A DNA stretch of 64,000 bases, taken from the NCBI RefSeq assembly GCF_910592395.1, contig NC_088317.1, positions 6,326,001 through 6,390,000 of the forward strand. Reading direction: 5' to 3'. This document shows, piece after piece, positions 38,401-50,500 of the stretch. Position 1 is the stretch's first letter. Each line of letters begins with the position of its first letter. Below the pieces are notes generated by a model. It did no database searches and was not told where the DNA came from. It saw only the letters and a program-made list of their open reading frames with translations. The DNA is from Lineus longissimus. Its lineage: Eukaryota; Nemertea; Pilidiophora; Heteronemertea; Lineidae. Both the position numbers and the translations under genes were made by a program.

Positions 38401-39580
38401 TCTTATCTTATAGGCCTACGTCTCCAAGCTATTTCACACAACCACAAATTTACTTTGATGATTTCATAGCGTATTTGATGCATTATCTGCCTTCTTGATC
38501 AGGTCCCAGCAAAATCACCAAATGGGCTGACAACTCTGATATCGCCTTCCGTAACAGCGTCGGCTTCAATAAGAAGACTGGAACACTGAGTGTCCCCAAG
38601 AGTGGCTTCTACTATGTCTATAGCCAGATTCACTTCATCCAAGTAAGTTTTCCATGACCGTGCTGAAAACATATTGACCGGCAGTTTCGCCAAACATATA
38701 TGAAATATCGCAATGTGATTGGTTCATTTATATTGGCTATATAAACCGCGGCGATGCATGATTATCACTGCTGATTGGGCACGATACCGACAAACGAACA
38801 AAATGCAGTGAAATCAAGATTTAAGCAAATCCCAGGAATATTTTTTTGTAATTTTGTTCACCAAAAATAACAAAAGGATACGGGATTAGAGAGTACAAGT
38901 ACATATCGATAGGTTGCAAACCGTTGCTCTGGAATCGTGCACATGTACTTCGCTTATTGCGGCTTCATTTGTCACTACTCTGAGAGGAATATTGTCATCG
39001 TGTATGTTCATCGTTTCATCTAATAGATGCTATCTTAGACATAGCATAATTAATGGAGCAGAGAAGAACTAAGCTGCACTAAGCTCAGAACTAAGTAATT
39101 TGGAAGTTCATCATATGCACGAAGTCATAATCTTGATTTTTTTATGCGAGAGTGTGAACAAATAAACAAGCCCTACACACTACAAGTCATCTCTACAAGT
39201 CCTGTCTTTATATGCAAGACGTAGGTGTGGTTAACTCAAAGTACTGTCGCTTTTTGCAGATCTTCCCTCGCGTTTCGAGTTACCCGAACCCCGGAGAACA
39301 CTCGGCACACGACAGAACCCCCAACTCCAACAGCCTAACACACACCATCATGCGGACCCACCTCCGGTATTACCCCGAGGAGATGCTGAAGCGACGACAG
39401 TCACAGTGCTGGGTGACCAACAAGCTCTACAGCGAATACACAAGTTATATGGGCGGCATAATGAACTTGCGACAGGGCGATGAGGTATTTGTGGAGGTGT
39501 CGAACAAGTCGATGATTTCGAATCAGTCAAAGATGAATTTCTTCGGCTTGTTCTATGTTTCACCGAATGAGAGGCCGTGA
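32468..39580 (+). CDS. TNFSF: TNF superfamily ligand A, five exons, complete
   Basis: Type II membrane cytokine that signals as a trimer through TNF receptors. Exons: 32468-33019, 34418-34454, 36037-36198, 38503-38642 and 39260-39580, phases 0/1/1/0, giving 403 aa. Residues 1-82 are a Ser-rich cytosolic tail with RKDSVISF. Residues 87-110 are a membrane helix. The stalk carries CIEC (139-142) and CC (170-171). Exon 2 adds a charged YIDVKLKEERAS segment, a possible processing region. The TNF homology domain spans about 235-400: SVHLIG, ITKWAD, GTLSVPKSGFYYVYSQIHF (the family signature), CWVTNK, YMGGIMNLRQGDEVFVEV and MNFFGLFYV. Cys227 and the Cys of CWV are candidates for the domain disulfide. 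The start matches paralogues (MD...MP). It is the first of three tandem copies. Which vertebrate TNFSF member is closest cannot be told here. Confidence 0.95.
34870..35175 (+). repeat. tandem duplication in TNF-A intron 2
   Basis: GTCAAGGGGTGTCACGGTGT...GGCTAAAAATAGATGCAGTG...AATAAACATCAAAACTCATC is repeated about 190 bases later with few changes (GTCAAGAGGTGTCATGGTGT...). TNF-B intron 2 has one diverged equivalent near 49532-49605, so the duplication arose in the A copy after the gene duplication. Confidence 0.8.
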
Positions 39581-42500
39581 TTTGTGTCTTGGTCGCATCT
39601 CGAGAAGAAATTAGCTAGACTTTTTCCAAGTCTATAATTGGCCATGCCCGAAGAGTTTGAAAATGTCCAAGACGTCAGTATCATCTAAAACGGGAATTAC
39701 CGGCAGTGGCATGATCGATGATTAATGTCTGTCAAGGTCAGCATCGCATTCTGCCATGTTTGCGGCCATGTGCCATTTTTTGATGATCATGACCCCGATG
39801 ACACTTGATGTCCCTCTTGTTTGGGTACATACTATTAAATATACTATTGATTACATACTACCTTTCGACTTTGATTGAAATGCAACGAACTAAACAAAAA
39901 ACATTATTCGGTGCTTCATATTTATCTGTGATAAAATTTCGGCGAACTAAAGAGTGCAATAGAAAGTGCGTGCACACATGAAAATGGAGTTTTAACGTCT
40001 TTGATTGTTATTTCACAATTGAACGAACCATGGTGATGTTTTGTCAGGTACTGTAGAACTGGGGATGCTGCTTTTACAGAAAGTTGCATGAAGCAGAGGT
40101 TTTCTTTCACTTTCCGCTGATGCTGGTGACGCACCCTGCATACTTCGCCACTGGCACATGATCAAAACAAATGGCCCCGACTGCATGATAACCCTAACAA
40201 AATTATTACTTGATGCGGATTGTTTGTAGGTCTGGTGTTTGATCTTCAAGTGCCTGTGACTCGCCCCACGATTTGTAGGATCTTTTTTCATGGGGTTTGC
40301 TGTTAAACAATGTCAAATTAAAAATAAAAATATAGGTCCAATTCGAAAATGTAAAACGGCTTAATGCGAGATTGATGGGCTTACTCTGTTGATTACCAAA
40401 TGTTAATATGGCCATCCGCAACTAAACACTCCAGAATCTGCCAAAACATCCACGGGGGGAGGGGCACGCTGTTGATCATGTTGTTATGCTAGCACTACAC
40501 TGATTAGGATTCTGCTGCTGGATCTCATTCGACTTTGAATTCTTCTGTGCAAGATCAAGTGGTGTAATCCTCGTCCAGTAGGCCTTCAACATCATGTTTT
40601 TGTCCAAGTTTGTTGTTATTAGTAAGTTAGGTGGTCTTTTTGCCAATTAAAGGTAAGAAACCACTATTTTTTCCTTTGCTGGAACCGGTGAAATGTCCTA
40701 CTTTTTCCTATTTTAATTGAAAAATTCCTAAAAATGTCCTTTTACATTTTTAGGAATTTCTTAGGATTTTTTTCTTTAATTAAAATTGAAGAAACAAATC
40801 CGTATTTTCCTCCTTTTTGACTCAGAAGGCCTGCAATAGGCCTGGATGTTTGCAATCGTAAATGTATATATTGATCGAGAGCCATGTCAAGATGTGGTTT
40901 ATTTGGTATTGTATCTTGTGCGTCAAGTGATATTCCAATGTTTGATCAGTGATTTGATTGTCTTGGGTTTAATGAACCTGTGTTAACATAAATAGATTAA
41001 CTTCTTAACATTTTATAGTTGAAAGTAGTACATATTTCACTCTTGACAAAACTTCTTTTGGAAGGTGCTTCGCAATGCCACAATCTTTACTAAGATTATG
41101 CATTTTTCTAAACCTGTCTTCAATTCTTGAAGTAGAAAAAAGCTAATTACAGAAATGTTTCTTCGTGAGAAGAAAAACTTAAAGAAATATCGTGGTAGGT
41201 TATTTCTTACTATGATATTCGCTTTAATCTAATGACTAGATAGATATAAATGTATAATCTACTCTAGATTTATAATGTTCATGTTTTAATTGCTTTGTAG
41301 CTCTATCAACTCACCCTGCATGTCGCATATATTATTGTTTCCAAAGAAAATGTAATCTGTCGACCTGCGCTGTCGAAAGTAAGAAGTAAGACAGACATTG
41401 AAGTACTTCATTGGAGTTATTTATCGCATTATCTGTAAGTTGATGTACGACACACGACATTCTGAACGTTGTTTGATATCACCTAAGAACACATCATTCT
41501 TACAAATGTTTACCTTGATGTGTATATGTTTTGAGAAAATCTCGGCTGAAGAGAAACGACTTAAGATGAGAATCAATATGGCATGTTGGTGACATCACTA
41601 TCTGTTGCTTCGTTTCTAAACAACTTGCGACCCACCCTGGAAGTTCATATGGAATGTTGTTTTTCCTCTCACTTTTCCGCCCACTTTTCAGCATCATGCA
41701 ACAATCACCTACATTTGACAGCAAGGTTACTGATACAAGACCATTCTCCATCGACATGATCGACTTGCGATTAACTGGGAAAAAGAAAATCAGAAGAGAA
41801 ACTTATGCCTGCAATATTTTCGTGTGAGTTCATAATGTACGAAAAAAATGATTACCCAAAATGACTGTCGGTAGACCCGACGGTACAATATTGGCGATTG
41901 GGAACAAGAGACTCCTTGTATCAAGAATACACCTGTATTCCCTATTGCCATTTTGATGACACACAGAATCGGGTGATAATCAGGAGGGTACTTAATTTAA
42001 ATGAGATTAAAATAAGAATCATTTAATTGCGGCCAGTAGAGGTACCACACGATTGTGTTCAGCACTTTAGTAGGGAACGCACAATATATACACTATGGAT
42101 TTCTATCGATACGGTAAAAGATTTTATTTTCTTAATTGCATGATTTAACCATAATGGCAATCATCTATCATTACATGTCATATAGCATGTACAAATTAGT
42201 TTTAGTTGATTTTATAAGGTTTTCATTTCTGCACATATAATATTTTATCATCATGTACATGTTTCTTTGATAAGCTGGTTAGTTGTAAATTGCTGTCGTT
42301 ACATGTATGTTTAAAACATCAGCGTAACCACAAATTAGAGTGAAATCTATGTAATCGCATTATAATTGCAAATTTAGCTTTCCTTCCACAAGCATATCAC
42401 TGCCGTAGGGTAACATTCATGTTTAATTAGATAAAAGGGTTTGGACGTCATGATATTTTACATTTTTCTTACATGACCATCGCAAATCTCACTAGGCCTA

Positions 42501-44398
42501 CTCCAATGGACAAACAACGTGTTTGTAGGTCATGTAGTGAAGAAAATATAACCCTTTTTCTCGGGCAACATGGTTTTTTCTGTCCTTGAATGTGATATCA
42601 CCCTCGGTCTCCGGCCTTCTGGGTTGTATGACACATTTCACATTCCTCGGGCCAGAAAAATCCATATTGCCCTCGACAAAGGGAGTGATAATTAAACAGT
42701 ACTGCTGATAGAACATTCTTAAACTCATGATGACGGGGAGGAGGTGCGTCCCTCAGTTTTCTAGGATGAACTTTCTAAATCTTTTTTCGACATGAATTTT
42801 CCTTTTGCCATTAATTTCCATCTTGAATGGACAATATTTTACATATCAAAATTATATGATCACTTAGTGAATGATGCAGCCGGACAATTGCACAGCATTA
42901 CATGTTTCTACTGTTTTTGACTGTTGCAGTACATAGACTGAATAATTTATAAAATGATATACGGGTTGAAGTCAAATGAATCAAATGCACTTAATTTTCT
43001 TTCCACGCGTGCTTTTCTTTTGCTCCGAGCAATTCTTCACTTTTTGTGTGTACATTTATTGATTCTGTTTTACTGAAATGTTGATTTGCATATTTTGATA
43101 AAGGGGTTTTCCGCTCTGATTCGAAAAGGTTTTTTGATATATGCACTGTACATTCGATATTAAAATGGACATCAGTCCGGACCGTTTTCATTGAAGGTAA
43201 AAAAAGAACAATTCTAAATGTAAATAATACAAATGTATTTTGTATATACCGGTAAATATACGCATAGAATATATTTAGGATAAATAAAAAATCAATAAAA
43301 CACCTGCATTGTTAAGATATTTCCTGCGATATTTCCGTGAGTAGCCTAATCTCCATCATCTACCTAATTCATTTTACGACCAACGATACAGACGATATCA
43401 CAGTACACCAATCGTGTCCAATATATACCCATACTCCGCTTCTCGATATTCTAAGCCCCTGGAGAAAATTGCACCCTTTTGACAAATTGCAGCGGTCGAG
43501 ATCAAAACGCTTAATCAGTGAATCTCGCGATCAGCGCAGCCTGCTAAATACCCAATAGGGTTGTCTTTGTCTGCAGAAGTAGAAAACCAAAGGTTGCCCC
43601 GCCTCCTTCAACCCCCCCTCCCCTCACCACTGCCTCCGCCCACCTACTGGAGCCTCCATACATGTACATGTCAACATCTATATCTATGAACTTAGGCCTA
43701 CTGGCCTATTTATCTTGTTTATATATAGCATAGTAGGACGGTATTTCGATTTCGAAGTAAAGATATGGGGAATTTCAACCTAAACATTTTCCAATGGGCA
43801 ATCTCAAGTAGGACACTCATTAACCCATTTACAGTATCGGTTGCAATCAGGCTGCGGGGCTCACTTCCTTCCTCGTTGTGCTGTCTCGTGAAGTGAATTT
43901 TCGGTCCAGCTCTACTTATAGTGGAGGGGGTCGTGTAAGTCGCTCCTAGAACAGCACGGGTTGAAATGTACGCTGCGTCACGCTCAAAAATCACTCGGGA
44001 CTCAATCAGGACTTGAAAACTTTGCAAAAGTCTACTTAACATAAAACTAGTGACTCAATCACGGTCAGAGCCCAATTTTATTCAAAATCATTGGATTTAT
44101 ATACTCAATGGATATAAAGACGGGTTAATAAACTAATTGCTTAACCCATACTGTAGATATTCTGATACTGTGGGGATAGGGCTTGAAGATTTTTTTTAAA
44201 CTGGCTTCCAACCCAAAACCGACAGAGCCAGAGGACAGAAGATTGTGGCAAGACATTGTTAATATCGCCAAGACACTTGGGCCGACAATACTCCAGGATT
44301 GTGCGTATCACTACACAATATAGGTTTGTGTTGTGACTAACCAAGTGAGGTCAAAGTCATTTTTTTGCGTGTCTGCACGAAGGGTTTAAGTTTGGACA
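39581..44398. other. 3' UTR/flank of TNF-A and intergenic spacer
   Basis: 39888-40110 matches the TNF-B 3' region at 54386-54590 (ATTCGGTGCTTCA, GATGTTTTGTCA, GGATGCTGCTTTTA). Further matches continue: 41735 to 54820 (AGACCATT...ATCGACA), 41960 to 55060 (TTTAAATGAGATTA), and 42395 to 56013 (CACTGCCGTAGGGTAACAT). This shows that the duplicated unit includes the spacer. I see no gene here. Confidence 0.7.
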
Positions 44399-44530
44399 TT
44401 TCAAAAAAGGATAGTTTTTTTGCTGTTGAAATTTCGGACTTCGTCATTTGACATTTATTAAGTCTTTCAAGCCCTCAACACTTTTGGATATCTTGCGTGA
44501 GTTTGTGTGATTCCTGATATTAATCCCACT
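44399..44530 (+). promoter_or_regulatory. conserved 5' leader of TNF-B
   Basis: Counterpart of 32339-32467, with the strongest run CAACACTTTTGGATATCTTG at 44477-44496. An in-frame upstream ATG at 44507 exists, but it is not shared by the paralogues, so the ATG at 44531 is preferred. Confidence 0.6.
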
Positions 44531-47500
44531 ATGGATCTCGAAATTGATGATAGTATGGCGGGTATGCCTGTGCCTGCCGTGCCTGCCGCGCCTGCCGTGC
44601 CTGCTCGGAGTTATCCAAGGAATGATCAGCCGAGAAGGTTCCAGCGAAAAGACTCAGTTGTCAGCTTCTCAGCGAGCACAAACTCCCAAACACCCATCCT
44701 AAAACAAAGGAGCTACTCTCAGAGTTCCTACGGAGGGAGATCAATGGACAGTGGCAATAGCACGGCCTCAACAGAAGACAAAGTGGAAATCACGAAGTTG
44801 AAACTTTATATTAAAATTGGATTGGGGATTCTAATTCCTGTTGTTGTCATCTTGTTTATTGCTGTCATATATCTCTTCATGACCGTCCACACTTCGAAAA
44901 ATACTCACTACCCAGATAGAGGAGTGCCTAGCTTTGGCAAACAGACTGGTCGTGACGAGAAGGAGCATATTTGCGTCGAGTGTAAAAAGCTGCAATTTGC
45001 GCTAGCCTCCGAGAACATCATCCTCAACAAACTGTTACATAAGATGAACGGAGGGAAACAAATGTGTTGCGCAAGGACTGCTGAGCAGACAGACCTATTT
45101 ATGAAGAGAGTAAGTTATCTCAATATTTGTTGCAAACCCCACGGGAGCTTTTTTTTTAGTAACGCTGAAACGCAACTGGCCCCAGCCAAGTGCTCATCTG
45201 TAGAATACAAAATGCGATACTCCTCGCTTTGAAATAGCAAATTGGAATCAATCAATCGCAAATTGACATTACCCCGCCATCATCTAATCTCCAGGCAGAA
45301 TAAAGCATTCTCATGCAACTTTTCTTGCAGATTCATTTATGAAGCCATGCATGCTTTTCCAAACCATATGACCCTAACGTTTTTAATATGTGTTTTCTGT
45401 GATAACTTTTGTTAAGGGACCATTGGCATTATTAAGGGCTATATTACCCAGCTTTTGGCTGCCCAGTCACCTCCTATTCTACATAAGTAGTTTCCATCAA
45501 CAAATTGCACAAAAAAGGAAGAATTCAAAATCTGACTGAATTATCACGCTTTTCCGATGTCGACTCCGATTTGATCCGAGTTAGCTCTCAACGCGTCGAT
45601 CCTTTCCATGTGGAACGATGCACTAGTAAGGCGCTTCCTGGATCGGAGCCATGGATCTACCCTGTGACGTCATGCTGCTGATATCGACTTTTCCGATGTC
45701 GTGATGATGGCGCTTGATAACCCCACTACTGCGACGACAATGTAATTGACGTTGCGTCGTAATAGCGGGGTGACGTGAACTCGGATCTCGGCGTGAGAAA
45801 CCCGGGTCTTTCGCGCCAGGACTTGCGCGTTCTGAAAATAACGAATAACGCGTTCTACTATCTAAGAGCTGAAACAAAATTGGGAAAGCAGCATACACAT
45901 TCAGAAAAATTGTTAACTGATGAACCAGAAGAAGACAAAACGTTCTGCAATAAAAAGCCGCCCATTCATTTAGCTATCACAGCGCACCTCAAGCCCATTT
46001 GTGAACAAAAACAAAAACATTATCTCGAAGTGAAGAGGGCCCTATATCGTTGTAATTCGATTTTAAAGTCTGCCATTGTTTCTCCACGTTGTGTAATATT
46101 TGACCCATGATAAGATTATGGTATTATTTGGAACCTATGTTCAATTATTGTTCAAAAATAAACTTGAAGGTCAAGATATTTGTGAAGTTCGAGAAATCTG
46201 TTGAAGAAAATTCCCATGCTCAATTGTCTGCATGATATCTGATTTTCTAGTGTGTAAACTCTGTAGACGTAGTTGTTAATTTTCAGGAACGTCTTAAAAG
46301 AACAAATGTTATATATACGGACAAACCTTTAAAAACACTTTGAGCGAAAGACTAACCATTAGTGTTTCTTCTAGATATAGAGTAGGCGTTCTCATAATTG
46401 AATCATACACATCCCCCCCCCCCCCCCCCGTGTGAGTTGGCGTTACTTCGTCAGTTTAACATGTTTAAGGGAACCAGGGACTATATAACTATCATTGGGT
46501 CTAATAGATACACCTTTATCGACATACCAAGCATACTTACCTGGCCTTACTAACCATAAATATGGGGCATGTCAAGTGCCAATCACAACAAAAATAAAAT
46601 CTCACTCATCACATTTTAACTATTTTGACGCAAATCAGTTACTTCAAGCGTTAGTCATTTTCTGCAAAACTGTTTTGGGTAATTAAACTCTTTAGTACTA
46701 AAAAGCGCAAAATGCACAAAAATGGGGGGGGGGGGGGGGGGTGGCAAGCTGCCAATTGTATAAACAGATTGAACACCAAGTTCTGGTTGCCACAATGGGT
46801 CAGGTCAATTGTCTGAGTAAACGGGTATAGTAAAAGTTATAGTTAACTATTAGTTTACCTGAGCCCAGATAACCCTAGCTCAGGTTTACTAAAGGTTTAC
46901 TCATAGGGCCGTTTAGACGATTAAAAAAAGGTCCGATGAGATCCGATCGAATCCGAATGCGGTCTAAATTTCCCTAGTGTAAACGCAAACTAATCGGGAC
47001 TCATGTGGTCCCATCGGGACTCCACGTGGTTTACCCTTAGTTAGTTAACACTTAGTAAACTCATGCTTAACTCTGGGTAAACTCTGAGGAATGCCCACCG
47101 ATTCCTGGAAACCCATTACCTGGTATTCAGTGCCAAATACATGTGGCTTTCTGCATGCAGTGCATTTAAACAGGCGAACATAGCAAAACCATTCAGAGTT
47201 TTACTGTCTTACAGCAGCAACAGCTTGAAACATGGGCACAACAATACGGCTGAATTTGATCTGTTTTACTTTTGCTAAAACATTTGTCCACCAACCAAGT
47301 TAACTAATAGTTTACAGCTCAGAGGTAAGGGGAACCTTGTACATTTTCCTGTACTAAGATCACCAGAAAACTCAAAAGCTCAGGCTACCTAAGGGTAAAC
47401 TATTCCTTTACATTACCAATGTGTAAAAGTTGAGTTAACTTGTAGTTAGCTTCTGGTTAACTTTACTTCTTGTAAAAGTTAACTATACCATTACCATAAT

Positions 47501-50500
47501 TCAAACACTTGACCTCACCCATAGTCTGTTTTGGCTAAATCTAAGAATTTGGTGTCTGGATTCACTACTTCACGTTTCATAGTTCATAAGTATTTGCCAT
47601 GTTTGCATGGCTCGCCCTCTTCACGCACCTCACTTCCTCACTCCCACTAAGGTTCTGATAAAAAAGCATATTCACCGTATGATAATTGTTTTTATAAGAT
47701 TATGGTAACTCGGAGCCGCTGTTGTGCAGTGGCTTGGACTCTCGACCAGCGGTCAAGAGGTCCCGGGTTCGATCCCCACTGTAGGCGTGAGACTGTAGGC
47801 AGGTCTCCCTGTCTTACTTGCCTCTCTGCACCCAGGTGTATGGGTACCGGTATAAATGGGCACAGATTATAGCGCTGGTTGAGCAGCTCATCTGTGGTCT
47901 ACTGAAAGGTTTCAGGACAGACCGGGGTTAAACTGAAAGTCGGATGATAACCTATATCGTAATCAGACTATAAACCATATAAATTTAACTTTAACTTTAA
48001 TTGGTAAAAAGACGACATAAGACTGAAATAATATTGAAAGAAGGCATATTTTGAGAACTTAGAATAAATGAATTTCAGGTATTTCAAATCTGTATCTTAC
48101 AGGCCCTCATGGGTTATTACCACCAACACAGGACTTGCATAACCTAACTGCGCATTGCAACACGGGATTGTCAAGTTGTCAAATCAATATATTTATAGTC
48201 ACTGAGCTTGACAGGAAGTAGGTTGCTCGTGCAATCAATTAACTGGTGTTTTCGAAACACACAAAAAGATAATGATGTCCAATTTCGGTTTTTACTGAAC
48301 AATCATCATAATTGCACATTCCTCGATCGTAGCTATCTTTATCACTATAGTGATGGCGATTAGGCAAATTGTCATGACAGTTTGTTTTTACCTTTTTTTT
48401 AGTTTCACTCACCCATTGAATTATTCATCAATGTAATAATATTTGCCATTTTGCAAAGTGCCAAAACTGAACCTAGTCGTTCTGGCAAACCGACCGTCTT
48501 TACTCGGAACAGACCGAACCCATCCGCAGATCAATAAACGAGATATATTTACGAAAGACTTCACGGATAATAATCATGGTACCCTTTTCAGTTTTCAATA
48601 AAACTAAAAGTTTTTCCACAGAGTGAGAATGTATATAAAGCTTTTAAAGGGGAACCCGGGAGAGGTTTTTGGCAAAGCTCTTGTTTTCCAGTGAAAATCT
48701 TTTCAATGCTTTTTGATAAAACCCCTTTTTAAACTCTCATTTTGTTCGATTCCGGATCCGTTGTCTCAGATCAAAGAACTCGTTTAATATCTCTCACGTA
48801 TCAATATAAGCTTTTGTATATAAGCACAAATTACAGCGATTCCATATAGAGAGCAAGTGAAAACGCTCTCCCCACACAATTTTCAGAAAATCAAGAAAAC
48901 ACTTCGAAATCAGTGGTTTCGAGTCAGTGGTTTCGCGTCCATACTGACCCCACCGTTTACAAACGGTTCATATATAGTTTCTTGATTCACTTGATCGATC
49001 TCTCTTTCAGTATTTTGATGTAAAGATCAAAGAAGAAAGAGCAAGCGGTAAGTTGAGTCTTTACTTGGAATCAATACCTGGCATTGGTTTTACCGAATCG
49101 CCATTTTGTTGTTAGCACGCCTCGTCCTTAGTAACGAAAGCCGCCATCTTGTTTTCAATTAATTGACAAGTTACTGGAATTGACTCTTATTGGAATTGTC
49201 AAGTGGTGTAGGGGGGTGTTGGAAAGCGGTACGAAACAGCGTCTATATCTACTACATTTTAAAAAGAATTTTTTTCTTGTTCAGCGGTTGCTGTGCACTT
49301 CGAGGAAATATTACGAAGGGACAATTCCTCTTCCTTTTTCGCTGGGCGTTTGTGCGTGCCACTACGGTTAGGCACCGTATAGCAATGTTAACACCAATTC
49401 GTGTAGCATGTCTGGGCAGAAAACGTCGAAAAGTGGAAAACCCAACAGATATTTGCTCTGTCACATTCCATCCAAACCAGGAATATAACATAAATAACGA
49501 GCATATGATCAATAGAACATAAAACTGTATAAGTGTCACTGTTAGTGTGTCACAAAGCTCGGTTGATTATCATCATAGGCTAAAAATAGACAAATTACCA
49601 TTGTCGGAAGAGGCTCAACTTAACCGGGAAGCAGGAAATACAACGTGTTGTATGAATGAACTTCGCAACGATTGGTACATGTAGTTCATCATGAAGTGCA
49701 AATCCATCGGTTACGGTTTACAGCCAATTCCAAAGTATGAAAAAACCCGTCTTTTTGTTGTTCGGAGATATAAGGGCCTGAACCCAAATAGAATCAATTA
49801 ATGCGCCATGGTGGTCCTTCAGCTGAATCATTCTTTGAAACTTGACCCGCCGAAGTTACAATTAGACGAGAGAGGGTATACATTTGTCTCATTCGTCTAA
49901 TAGTAACTTGAGCGGGTCAAGTACTGGCTACTTGTACATGTAATATACATGTATTTTTCTTCTCATGAATGTTATGCCTGGTGTACAAAAAGTGGATTAC
50001 TTGCATCTTTCCCCAGCATACGAGTTAGCACGAGTTAGCATGGATAGCAAGTCTAATTTGGATTGCCTTAGGCTTTTTATTCACTATGTTCCTCTCATCC
50101 GAAGTAGATATTTGGCCTGAAGTGGGATTTGCAAGACAAGATTTCGAATTACTTTTAAAATTCCTGGATTTTAAATAGGCCCTGGCCCATGCACTTGACT
50201 GCAAAAATCCCTACAGGATGCAAGTGATACAGGAAAACATCTTTTCACGAGATTTCATCGTCATAATTATTGGCATACAGTTTACTGATATGGGTTTTTT
50301 AGGGGATGGGTGGGTTGGGGTTGTGAAAGGTTTATCATCAACCAAATCTGATCGATAGCATGACGGACGTGACATCATATGATCGTGACCTGATATTGCG
50401 GCATTAAAAATAATGTATCTACCAGAACACTCAAGTCAAGTCATCCATATTTTATACATTAACTATAAATCTCATCAACAATATTTACAAAATATCATTT

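Noticed and set aside
44507-44530. Upstream in-frame ATG as the TNF-B start
   Set aside because: It adds eight residues absent from A and C, whereas the ATG at 44531 aligns with both paralogues' starts.
47723-47790. tRNA gene suggested by the A and B boxes
   Set aside because: The acceptor stem does not pair and the unit continues into a SINE body and tail.
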